The notes beneath the pieces were generated by a model that saw nothing but the letters and a program-made list of their open reading frames with translations, had not been told where the DNA came from and searched no databases. Both the position numbers and the translations under genes were made by a program. 45,846 nt of DNA from Candidatus Colinaster equi (GTDB lineage: Bacteria; Bacillota; Clostridia; Lachnospirales; Lachnospiraceae), in contig JAGHVF010000050.1 of NCBI GenBank assembly GCA_018064425.1, positions 1 to 45,846 of the forward strand. The letters run 5' to 3'. How positions within the stretch are numbered: position 1 is the first letter of the stretch; the number at the start of each line of letters is the position of its first letter. Below are positions 1 through 7,397 of the stretch, piece after piece.

Positions 1-40
1 GATGTACAAGAACAATGTAAATAGTAACAGTTAACGTTGG

Positions 41-69
41 GGATGGTATTATAAGCCATCCTCTTTTAA
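41..69 (+). terminator. Rho-independent terminator of a gene left of the window
   Basis: GGATGG (41-46) pairs with CCATCC (56-61) and is followed by TCTTTTAATTT. Just before it, two forward reading frames that enter from the left edge end at a stop (22-24 and 32-34). A plus-strand gene outside the window therefore probably ends here. Which frame is real cannot be decided. Confidence 0.5.
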
Positions 70-257
70 TTTGGTAGGCACTGTGTTATTAAGCGCTTAC
101 ATGGCAACATCAGATGTAACTGCCCCGATAGAATCATTGGAAGAACCCAAACCACAAGGCACAAGGTTCAAAGTCGTAAGTCCAAAGGATAAAATAAGCC
201 CACAGCAAGTCCACGAGAATGACTTAAGCCCATGCGTCGGCTTCTCCCGACGCACAT
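70..257. other. Unassigned stretch left of the island
   Basis: I see no supportable gene here. A 62-codon frame beginning with TTG at 71 has no ribosome site and no recognisable domain. A strong hairpin, TGCGTCGG (233-240) against CCGACGCA (247-254) with a 6-nt loop, lies at its end and lacks a T-run on the plus strand. The stretch could include a small RNA or a former intergenic region, but nothing identifies it. Confidence 0.3.
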
Positions 258-294
258 AAAAAGGCTCAACCCCTTGTAAACAAAGGGCTGAGCC
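258..294 (-). terminator. Minus-strand terminator behind the tuf remnant
   Basis: Read on the minus strand, a long stem (GGCTCA-G-CCCTTTG against CAAGGGG-TTGAGCC) is followed by TTTTT (complement of 258-262). It lies 34 bp past the stop codon of the EF-Tu 3' remnant. Inference: it is the original tuf terminator, displaced when the island inserted. Confidence 0.7.
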
Positions 295-327
295 AATTAA
301 GTCAATTGATACCCAAAAAGTATTTAA

Positions 328-381
328 TTACTCGATGATTGTAGCTACTCTACCAGAACCTACTGTTCTACCACCTTCACG
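328..381 (-). pseudogene. tuf: Detached 3' end of tuf (17 codons plus stop): putative left attachment site
   Basis: On the minus strand this encodes [17 protein letters not shown] and a stop, exactly the C-terminus of EF-Tu at 12081-12134. Nucleotide identity is 50 of 54, and all four differences are synonymous. The longest exact block is 20 bp (347-366). Homology stops abruptly upstream of the Arg codon, so this is a short tail and not a second gene. It has the same orientation as the intact gene and is followed by its own terminator. This is the pattern left when a site-specific element enters the 3' end of a gene and restores that end with its own copy. Confidence 0.8.
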
Positions 382-480
382 ATATTTGAATACCGTTTTA
401 TGGGGTATTTTATATGATTTTAGGTGCTAAAAATGGCATAAATACATTGGTTTTGGATGTAGTATTTTTATTTGTTCGAG

Positions 481-503
481 TTCTTGGCACCGGAATGGCA
501 CCA
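481..503 (+). repeat. Left copy of 23-bp arm-like repeat
   Basis: A tandem TTGGCACC/TGGCACC motif matches 11951-11973 at 20 of 23 positions, in the same orientation. A related inverted version (ggtgctaaaaatggca) lies at about 424-440. Both copies sit 100-130 bp inside the duplicated tuf ends. Inference: integrase arm-type or terminal recognition sites. Confidence 0.5.
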
Positions 504-515
504 ATAAGCATTAAT

Positions 516-579
516 CTAAATACAGTTCTAGAATAATGAATTCCTTTTATACAAACTCTATAATGAGTACTGTATTTAG
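516..579. repeat. 11-bp perfect inverted repeat, 42-bp spacer
   Basis: CTAAATACAGT (516-526) is matched exactly by its complement ACTGTATTTAG (569-579). The spacer ends with a smaller inverted repeat, ACTC-tataat-GAGT. The structure sits in the non-coding left end of the island between the arm-like repeat and hamB. There is no T-run and no gene here. It may be an element end, an origin-like structure or a relic. The region 382-747 otherwise shows no supportable coding sequence. Confidence 0.45.
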
Positions 580-681
580 TAAGACAGATTTTCTTTTGAT
601 ACCATATGTTGTGTGGCAATTCCAATTATTCCATGGATTATTTGAGTTTTTGAGGATTTTGGCAACCATGGTGCAACCGTT

Positions 682-719
682 ATCCCCCACTTTATATACC
701 ACCTGGAAGGTGGGGGATA
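682..719 (-). terminator. Hairpin downstream of hamB
   Basis: ATCCCCCAC (682-690) pairs with GTGGGGGAT (711-719). An inner CCACCT/AGGTGG can pair instead. It lies 29 bp past the hamB stop, where an operon terminator is expected. The T-tract is poor on the minus strand, so efficiency is doubtful. Confidence 0.5.
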
Positions 720-747
720 AATATTTCTACCTCAGCAACTTCTCTAC

Positions 748-2781
748 TTATATCATGTATTTTTTCTTCAAATCCACATAGAAATCTCTATACTTTTGTG
801 AATTTTGTGCCAAATAATTAATCGCTCGTAAAACATCCGTTGTGGAATATCTTACATTTAGGCGGCTCTGTATTTCGTCAAGTATCTCTCCATTTAGATT
901 TTTAAGTGCACCCACCATTCCATAATCTTTCATTGCACCTACTATGAGCTTATGCGAGTCTGACAACTCATCTACATTTAGCCCTCCATAGGTTTTGGTG
1001 TAATACTTACTCTTGCATTCCTCCAACGACTCAATAACGTTTGCACCAAACTTCCAGTTCGGACATTTAGTTTTTATTTCTATTCCGATATTTACAAGCG
1101 GCATAATACAATATTCCAATGTTGAATATATAAACTGCATATAGTGATTAATAATTTCTGTATTGTCCGTTTCTACATTCGTTTTCTTTTTTAAGTAAGC
1201 TATTCTATCTCCAAAATTGTTTAAAAATTCTTTCTGCGTTCCATCCATATAAAAATTTTGTAAATATCCGGTAATTAAAAATTTATCAATACCCAATGTT
1301 CCATTATAATCATTTTTATATGCTTCGTTCGCTATAAAAGGCAGATTACTTATACCCGGATATTTTCTATCTTTCTTTAATGCAGCAAGGATTTCTTTCA
1401 ACTTTATCAATGATATTTTATATGTCTTAAGCAACTCCTGACATAATTCACATTCGATACCCTGTTCTTCACAGAATTGTAATATTTTATCCGTATTCTT
1501 GCTATCCTCAATTTCTGCCAATTCTTCCTCGTCAGCAATTGCCAATGATATTGTTATCTCATTTTCTATCAAATCCTCCACTTGAACTATAGAATATACA
1601 TATCCAATTGGATATTTTCCCAAACGTCCAGCTCTACCAACTGTATTTTTCAGCAACAATATATCTCTCATATTAGTATACTCCGGATGAATAAACAGAT
1701 TTTTAGTTACCGTATTTATTCCCTCCGATATCGAATTCGTTCCAAATAAGACTTTGTACTCTTCACTTTCATTGAAAAGATTAATCATTCTATTCTGAAC
1801 ATACTTTGGCATCTGCCCATGATGCGTTAAAATTCCTGCCTTTAAAAGTTTTACAACACTCCAATCCGGATGTATTTCCGTTTCAAGCAATCTAACAAAT
1901 TCCGTAACATTTTCACTCTGAATGGTATCTTTTATTTTCTCATATCCTGCATTAATCTGTTTTGGTGAATTACAAAATAAAATTGTTTTTTCTTCTTGCC
2001 CCTTATTTAAAAGTGTATCATAAAAATTTATCTCCTCTAATACAATATAATTTTTCTCTACTGCATTAAAATCTGATTTGTATATAAAGAATTCATATTT
2101 ATCGAAACCGACAAGTGTTGCTTTAGGTGTAAGCAAGAATACCTTGTTGGAATTTCTCGTCATACTATCTAAAAATGTTTCTGATAGTTTATAAGCTCTT
2201 TGACTTCTAATAGAATCCTGCAGTTTATAGGCTTCATCTATCACAAACAAGTCTATCTCACCTAGAATACTTCTATCTAATTCCAAAAACTTCTCTTGTG
2301 TACCAATAAAAAATAATTTCTCCTCGTCATGTATACTTTCTATTGCTGAGCACTTATCAAAAATTACATACTCAGAAAAATGTTCATTCTCCTTAAAACT
2401 TCTTTCTAATTCATATGCCAATGCATTTGTTGGCACAATATAAACTATAGTGTTCGGTTTTGCTGTATATATGTATTCCTTTATTAACATAGTTTTTCCA
2501 AATGATGTCGGTGCCGACAAAATCACCTTGTCCATTTGAAAAAGGCATTTAAGAGCGTCGTATTGTGGTGGAGAGAAAAAAATTTCCTCCTCTACATGAC
2601 CAACCCTTCTTTCAGCATTCTTATTTAACATGATAGCTTCTGATAAACTAACATCAAACACATCGGTTCTAAAATAAGGTGTAAGGTCGTACATCCCTAG
2701 CTCTATAATGGGTAATTCCTGACCTTTATCCAATCTTTCCAGCATCCTCTTCCGTTGCTTATTATATTTATCACCGCTCAT
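748..2781 (-). CDS. hamB: HamB, superfamily 2 helicase of the Hachiman defence system
   Basis: This 677-residue SF2 helicase is the predicted motor subunit of Hachiman anti-phage defence, in which HamB controls the HamA nuclease. Visible motifs are Walker A SAPTSFGKT (about 89-97), a DEAH-box variant IDEAYKL (about 181-187), motif III LLTPKA (about 216-221), motif V GTNSISEGIN (about 347-356) and motif VI NTVGRAGRLG (about 379-388). The C-terminal half shows no domain I recognise. The start has an AGAGGTG ribosome site, and the gene begins 9 bp after hamA, so the pair is cotranscribed. Calling it Hachiman rests on the adjacent DUF1837-type HamA. The helicase alone would not be specific. Confidence 0.86.
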   Translation of the reverse strand: MSGDKYNKQRKRMLERLDKGQELPIIELGMYDLTPYFRTDVFDVSLSEAIMLNKNAERRVGHVEEEIFFSPPQYDALKCLFQMDKVILSAPTSFGKTMLIKEYIYTAKPNTIVYIVPTNALAYELERSFKENEHFSEYVIFDKCSAIESIHDEEKLFFIGTQEKFLELDRSILGEIDLFVIDEAYKLQDSIRSQRAYKLSETFLDSMTRNSNKVFLLTPKATLVGFDKYEFFIYKSDFNAVEKNYIVLEEINFYDTLLNKGQEEKTILFCNSPKQINAGYEKIKDTIQSENVTEFVRLLETEIHPDWSVVKLLKAGILTHHGQMPKYVQNRMINLFNESEEYKVLFGTNSISEGINTVTKNLFIHPEYTNMRDILLLKNTVGRAGRLGKYPIGYVYSIVQVEDLIENEITISLAIADEEELAEIEDSKNTDKILQFCEEQGIECELCQELLKTYKISLIKLKEILAALKKDRKYPGISNLPFIANEAYKNDYNGTLGIDKFLITGYLQNFYMDGTQKEFLNNFGDRIAYLKKKTNVETDNTEIINHYMQFIYSTLEYCIMPLVNIGIEIKTKCPNWKFGANVIESLEECKSKYYTKTYGGLNVDELSDSHKLIVGAMKDYGMVGALKNLNGEILDEIQSRLNVRYSTTDVLRAINYLAQNSQKYRDFYVDLKKKYMI

Positions 2782-2790
2782 ACGACACCT

Positions 2791-3666
2791 CTACATACTT
2801 GTAAGTTTATCTCTTGACGCTTCTATCATTTTATGAATAAGATTTTTCTTATCTTTTATTGGCAAATGAACTAATATAATCTCATAATCACCCTCTATAT
2901 CATCGTGGCTTAGCGAGTCTCTCACATTATTTACCAACTGTTCCACAGATACAGAATACTTATCATAAAAATCCGAATTTCCGTACTGACTTACATCCGT
3001 TTCAGAATGTAAAACAAATCCTGCAAATGTAATTTTTTGACCCATAAACTGATCTACTGTTAGTTCATCGTATTCACCAATTGCCAAATTCTTTATAACT
3101 ATCCTATATGCGTCTTCACATGTTTCCACCTTTGTCTGCAAGCTTTCTAGCTTATTTTTTATGCTATTATTTACAAAATCCTTAATTATTTGCTTGATGC
3201 CTCCATCAAAACTCTCATAAAACTTTGCTTCTCCTAGAACAATTAAGTTCTGTTCCAAATTGTACATACACGCATCTACACCCGTATGCGAATCTGCCAA
3301 AGTATCTTCCACCGCAATTATTCCTTTAGCAAGCTGATATGAATACATATCTCTAAAAATTAATCCTAATATCCCCTCCGCAAGAAAAGAATAAAAAGAC
3401 TTATTGGTTCGTATATTATCTTCTATAAAGCTATCTAAGTCCGTTGTTATTCCGCTTTTCGGTACAAATCTACGGTATATATTTTGTTTATTCCTACGAT
3501 TCAAGTTTTCCTCTGCAAACATATGCTTTAAATTGTCATCCTCAAGCACTATATCTGGTAAAACTTTCTCAATTTCTTCTGGTTCAAAAACAATATTTTT
3601 AACACATATTGAACCATATGTTGTTTCACACTCATTCTTAACAACTTTATACTTATAATCGAACAT
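2791..3666 (-). CDS. hamA: HamA, DUF1837 nuclease of the Hachiman defence system
   Basis: This 291-residue DUF1837-like protein matches the usual size of HamA. A PD-(D/E)XK-like active site is readable: Glu97 in LAEGILG, Asp131 in HTGVDA, and Glu146-x-Lys148 in LGEAKFY. In the known family HamA is a DNase held and licensed by HamB. The start is supported by TAGGAGGC about 8 nt upstream. hamA lies 70 bp downstream of the AlbA_2 gene. That gap is filled by a 13-bp-arm palindrome of TGGTCA/TGACCA, so hamAB may be separately regulated even though it sits in the same transcriptional direction as the rest of the island. Confidence 0.87.
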   Translation of the reverse strand: MFDYKYKVVKNECETTYGSICVKNIVFEPEEIEKVLPDIVLEDDNLKHMFAEENLNRRNKQNIYRRFVPKSGITTDLDSFIEDNIRTNKSFYSFLAEGILGLIFRDMYSYQLAKGIIAVEDTLADSHTGVDACMYNLEQNLIVLGEAKFYESFDGGIKQIIKDFVNNSIKNKLESLQTKVETCEDAYRIVIKNLAIGEYDELTVDQFMGQKITFAGFVLHSETDVSQYGNSDFYDKYSVSVEQLVNNVRDSLSHDDIEGDYEIILVHLPIKDKKNLIHKMIEASRDKLTSM

Positions 3667-3698
3667 TCACAAGCGCCTCCTATAAACCAACCATATTC

Positions 3699-3732
3699 AG
3701 CAACTTGGTCACTCTGACCAAGTTGCTGACCA
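3699..3732. promoter_or_regulatory. TGGTCA/TGACCA palindrome between AlbA_2 gene and hamA
   Basis: AGCAACTTGGTCA (3699-3711), CTC, then TGACCAAGTTGCT (3715-3727) form a perfect 13-bp inverted repeat. A third TGACCA follows at 3727-3732. The geometry TGGTCA-N3-TGACCA-N6-TGACCA recurs exactly inside the upstream gene (3948-3974). There is no T-run, so an operator is more likely than a terminator. Confidence 0.6.
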
Positions 3733-3736
3733 TGAT

Positions 3737-5119
3737 TTAAGAATAGTATTTCTGATTCTTACTCTTTGGCTTTTGGGGTTCAGTTCTTTTTAATTTACCT
3801 AATTCAAGCATCTTATCCAAATAATGTCTTCTAAAATATGAACGCTCCAAATTAAACTGCTGCATTATTTCACTTGCTGATTTTGGTTCTTTGCAAAACG
3901 CAATTATTTGCTCCATGATATCTTGGTCATTATGATGGTCACTATCTTGGTCACTCTGACCATGATGCTGACCATCATCTTTCAGCAACGCCAAATATCT
4001 ATCACAAGCCTTACACAGCACCATGATTCCCGACTCATTTATCTCATACTCCGGCAAAGGACCATCGTAAAGTCCACAAGCTTCTTTTATCTTCTCAAAT
4101 CCTCTTCCCCAAGCTTCAATCATACCGCTTTTAAAGAAAATATTAGCCAGTTTCGGATTGTATGGCTTAGAGGAGTGCTTCATAAACAACTTGTCCGTAG
4201 AATCCAAATTAGGCGGCATTTCTCCATCATTCCAAATGTATATCTTATCCTCATAAACACTAATCTGGATAGGATTGCAGCTACTATAATCCTTATGAAC
4301 AATTGCATTCAGAAGGATTTCACGGAACGCATCCTTATGGAACATAAACTGCTCCACTCTCTGAATCCCCTCATAAGCAATGAGTGCTTTCATATATTTT
4401 GTATAGACTAAATCAACCGTCTTATCTACCTGTTCAATCAACGGTCCATGTACTTCATCCTGATATACCAAATCTGAATCTGATTTTCCAAAATAACCAA
4501 TTTTTATATAAGAGCCGGTTACCCACTTCTCAGGATCTTTATAGTATGCCAACATAGCTGCTCTTATCAAATATCCATCTTCATCAATAAGGTGCAAGTT
4601 ATCCATCAAAATAGTATCTTCAACACTTACTTCTTCATTGGTTAGTCTGCCTCTTTTTACTGCCTTGTCCTTAAACAATTGTATCGCATCCTGCTTCAAA
4701 TCAGCCACAGACAGTTTCGGCAACGGAACACCATCCCATGTTCTTCCCTGCGTTTTTAACAATGCTCTCTCTAATTCCTTTCCGGTAATTTCGCGCATGG
4801 TACTTCCGGAGCGATAATAATATTTTCCGCGGAAACTGATTAATGACGGATATTTATCAACAACAATCTGCAAATATTCCAATTCGCCTTCATACAAAAG
4901 GTTCACATCTGCAATGATCCCCATTGTATCTGTGATTTTATTAGGAATTCGCTCTAACAAATCCCTTGCATTATCAATCCCTACAACTTTACCGTTGTCG
5001 TTAGTACCTATGTATATTGTTCCACCGTAAGCATTAGCATATCCACAAATCCATTTCAAATATTCGTCCTGCCAAGACTCTTTCCACTCTATAGATTGAT
5101 GTTCTTTTTCCTTCATCAT
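3737..5119 (-). CDS. AlbA_2 / HATPase-type putative transcriptional regulator (COG2865-like)
   Basis: This 460-residue protein has the layout of COG2865 regulators. There is an N-terminal AlbA_2 (Schlafen-like) domain at about 1-110 (QSIEWKESW, ANAYGGTIYIGTNDNG). A GHKL-type domain at about 265-350 carries FREILLNAIVHKDY and IWNDGEMP. The C-terminal winged helix is at about 400-450. Between the last two lies a His/Asp/Gln-rich linker encoded by repeated TGGTCA/TGACCA motifs. Such proteins commonly sit in mobile and defence loci, but no biochemical role is established for this one. It ends just before the operator-like palindrome upstream of hamA and starts 18 bp after the Nudix gene. Inference: a regulator acting on the TGACCA sites. 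Confidence 0.75.
   Translation of the reverse strand: MMKEKEHQSIEWKESWQDEYLKWICGYANAYGGTIYIGTNDNGKVVGIDNARDLLERIPNKITDTMGIIADVNLLYEGELEYLQIVVDKYPSLISFRGKYYYRSGSTMREITGKELERALLKTQGRTWDGVPLPKLSVADLKQDAIQLFKDKAVKRGRLTNEEVSVEDTILMDNLHLIDEDGYLIRAAMLAYYKDPEKWVTGSYIKIGYFGKSDSDLVYQDEVHGPLIEQVDKTVDLVYTKYMKALIAYEGIQRVEQFMFHKDAFREILLNAIVHKDYSSCNPIQISVYEDKIYIWNDGEMPPNLDSTDKLFMKHSSKPYNPKLANIFFKSGMIEAWGRGFEKIKEACGLYDGPLPEYEINESGIMVLCKACDRYLALLKDDGQHHGQSDQDSDHHNDQDIMEQIIAFCKEPKSASEIMQQFNLERSYFRRHYLDKMLELGKLKRTEPQKPKSKNQKYYS
3924..3974. repeat. Five TGGTCA/TGACCA half-sites inside the AlbA_2 gene
   Basis: TGGTCA occurs at 3924, 3936 and 3948, and TGACCA at 3957 and 3969, a 12-nt rhythm broken only by the inversion. 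In frame this encodes a His/Asp/Gln/Ser linker between the ATPase-like and winged-helix domains. A 17-bp block around 3947-3962 is shared with the intergenic palindrome at 3705-3720. Confidence 0.6.
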
Positions 5120-5137
5120 GCCACCAACTTTCCGTAT

Positions 5138-5845
5138 TTATTTATCCACTTCCGTAAAGAAGTACTCTAAGGTCCCTACAAACATTTTCAGCTCAAGCAA
5201 TTCCTTAATTTGCTCCCTATCCATCCAAGCAACTTGTGCCACTTCATCTGTTGTAGCATTGTTCAAATCAACTTCTCCGTCATAATCAAACAGCCACACA
5301 TCCATAATGTCATTGTAAATCTTACCCTCAATGATTTTACGTACCTTTGTAAAAAGAACTTGCCCTTTGCCCGGTTCCAAATCAACGCCAACTTCTTCTT
5401 TTGCTTCTCTAATTGCCCCCCGCAGACTATCTTCACCCTTTACAACAGAACCACCCACACATTCCCACATCAACGGATATGTCGGTCTATTTACAGAACG
5501 TTGTGAAATAAGATACTCTCCCTTAGAATTTCGAATCCACACATGAACTACCAAATGGTATCCATCTATCGGTAGCTGCTCACCTCTTACGTGGTCTTTC
5601 CCTACAAGTTCTCTTTTCTCATTATACAAATCCCAAATTTCTGCATCAGGCACATACTCTACAATATCACCAAAATCTACATTTAAAGTTTTACAAATTT
5701 TGCTTAGAATCGTTAAACTCACATCTTCATCACGCCGCAGTTTTGTCATAGTGTTTGGTGCTATATCTGCCTTTTTCCGCAAATCAGATTTACTCATTTC
5801 CTTTTCAACCAATAATCTCCATAATCGTTTATATGATACAGCCAT
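5138..5845 (-). CDS. HTH (XRE-like) regulator fused to a Nudix hydrolase
   Basis: The N-terminal 70 residues are an HTH_26/XRE-type DNA-binding domain that begins MAVSYKRLWRLL. The C-terminal part is a Nudix hydrolase with a complete box: G-x5-E at GSVVKGE, then REAKEEVG. Expected chemistry is hydrolysis of a nucleoside diphosphate linked to X, with the nucleotide perhaps acting as an effector for the HTH. I start at ATG 5845 because this family begins at that Met and an AAAGG lies upstream. An in-frame ATG at 5884 overlaps the preceding stop as TAATG but has no ribosome site. It sits between the ATPase gene and the AlbA_2 gene in the defence operon. Substrate unknown. Confidence 0.72.
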   Translation of the reverse strand: MAVSYKRLWRLLVEKEMSKSDLRKKADIAPNTMTKLRRDEDVSLTILSKICKTLNVDFGDIVEYVPDAEIWDLYNEKRELVGKDHVRGEQLPIDGYHLVVHVWIRNSKGEYLISQRSVNRPTYPLMWECVGGSVVKGEDSLRGAIREAKEEVGVDLEPGKGQVLFTKVRKIIEGKIYNDIMDVWLFDYDGEVDLNNATTDEVAQVAWMDREQIKELLELKMFVGTLEYFFTEVDK

Positions 5846-5883
5846 GATGATACTTTTACCTTTCAATATATTTTGTATAGGCA

Positions 5884-7350
5884 TTACAATACGTATAACA
5901 AATTAATCGTATTTCTAACTTGTATAGATAATTCCATCGGATCTAGCATCACATCCATGTAATTAGGGTTGCTATGATGATATATTTTTGAATAATCATT
6001 CAATTCCTCTATTTGAGGTACATACATTTTTAATCTGTACAACGGCGATTCCTCCTCCGCGTCTCTTATCATCTTTATAAAATCACCCAGCCAATCCCCC
6101 TCTTTAACTAAACTAAAATATTTCAATCTAAATACCCCTTCTATACAAGGTCTTATACATCTGACTACGTCTCTCAATGACATATCATCTCCTTTCAACA
6201 GATAATCATTCAGAGTTTTTATGTCTCTTGCTAACCCTGTTAACAACGCATTTTTAAAATCATAATTTTGAATAATATACGAGCTACCTTGCCTAGTTAT
6301 CTGCAATTTTAACGGGATATCACTATATAATGCATTACAGAAATCATTAGCAAAATGCAAATCATGTGTGAGAATAAATAACTGCCCTACTTTATTCGCC
6401 ACCCTGACCAACTGGGTTATAGTTGTTTGTTTTCTATGCGTATCAAAACTAGTAAACGGGTCATCAACAACAACTATATATTCTTCCGGATTTGGTACTA
6501 TATCCATCTTCGCCAGAAAAAAGGATAACGCCAACGCATTTTTATCTCCTTCACTCAAATAATATTTAAGCGAATGTCCTGTTGCAGATTCTCTTTCAGT
6601 AAAATGTATTTCGTGATTATTAATCTTTATTCCATATATCAACCTAATTGAATTTGAATTTGTTGGAAACACTATTTTATGATCAATAATCTTTAAATCA
6701 TTACTGAAAGAAGATAAATATCTGTTTATATTAGAAATATATAAATCTATCGATTCAGATAAAAATCTCGTTCTTTCCGCTTTCTTCTGTTCAAGTTTCT
6801 TTGCTAACTCATCTCTTTCTGCTTGTAATCTTGTCATTACGCTGTCTTTATTAATATCTTTCTTTTCACTTTTTAATTTCAATTTACGATTTTTCGCTCT
6901 TGTCCTAGCTACGCTTAATAACCGAGTAAGTTCATTCAGTTCTTTTCTAAATTGTCTTGCTTGATCCGGCATTGACATTTCAAAAATATTTAATTCGCTT
7001 ATTCTATCTTCAATAGAAATGGTATAAACATTATCTTCCAAATAAAAGCTATTGAATATCTCAACCTTTTTATGATTTCTATTCCACTTTCCTTTTCTAT
7101 ATATGAACTTTTTTTTATCATCCCCTAATAATCTAATTTCTGATGATTCCTCACTACCAAAAGATTTCTTAGCTTCAATAGATGAATTATCACATAGCGA
7201 TTTAAGCATAAGCGAAATACTAGTTTTCCCACTTCCATTTGGAGCATAAATAACATTCGTTTTCTTAAACACAAAATCCCAATCTGTACTTCCCTTCTTC
7301 AAATCATCAAATTTATTATACCGTTTTATCGATAATATTTTTTCAATCAT
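5884..7350 (-). CDS. SMC/PrrC-like (AAA_13-type) ATPase in the defence operon
   Basis: This 488-residue ABC/SMC-type ATPase has Walker A APNGSGKTS (about 36-44), a short coiled coil (about 130-200), the signature LSEGDKNALALS (about 265-276), Walker B VVVDDPF (about 293-299) and switch His in LTHD (about 327-330). The arrangement resembles AAA_13 proteins such as PrrC and RloC, which guard against phage, but the coiled coil is short and I cannot place an anticodon-nuclease triad. The C-terminal 120 residues include YSKIYHHSNP. GGAGG precedes the start. It begins 47 bp after sduA, which suggests the two act together or share regulation. Other OLD-like assignments are possible. Confidence 0.72.
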   Translation of the reverse strand: MIEKILSIKRYNKFDDLKKGSTDWDFVFKKTNVIYAPNGSGKTSISLMLKSLCDNSSIEAKKSFGSEESSEIRLLGDDKKKFIYRKGKWNRNHKKVEIFNSFYLEDNVYTISIEDRISELNIFEMSMPDQARQFRKELNELTRLLSVARTRAKNRKLKLKSEKKDINKDSVMTRLQAERDELAKKLEQKKAERTRFLSESIDLYISNINRYLSSFSNDLKIIDHKIVFPTNSNSIRLIYGIKINNHEIHFTERESATGHSLKYYLSEGDKNALALSFFLAKMDIVPNPEEYIVVVDDPFTSFDTHRKQTTITQLVRVANKVGQLFILTHDLHFANDFCNALYSDIPLKLQITRQGSSYIIQNYDFKNALLTGLARDIKTLNDYLLKGDDMSLRDVVRCIRPCIEGVFRLKYFSLVKEGDWLGDFIKMIRDAEEESPLYRLKMYVPQIEELNDYSKIYHHSNPNYMDVMLDPMELSIQVRNTINLLYVL

Positions 7351-7397
7351 TACTTATCTTCCTCCACTTTGTAAGCTTCTGTTGTTAAATTCACTAT

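Noticed and set aside
71..259. 62-codon plus-strand frame starting with TTG
   Set aside because: No ribosome site, no domain, and it ends inside a hairpin. It may cover a small RNA, but no evidence identifies one.
328..381. Second tuf gene
   Set aside because: Only 17 codons match EF-Tu, and homology stops sharply upstream.
410..625. Frame on the minus strand across the left island end
   Set aside because: It runs through the arm-like repeat and the inverted repeat, has no ribosome site and no recognised motif.
3924..3974. CRISPR-like array from TGGTCA repeats
   Set aside because: Repeat units are 6 bp with 3-6-bp gaps and lie inside a coding frame. There are no spacers and no cas genes.
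5846..5884. Extension of the HTH-Nudix protein to ATG 5884
   Set aside because: The TAATG overlap is tempting, but there is no ribosome site, and the family begins at MAVSY. The internal ATG 5845 is preferred.
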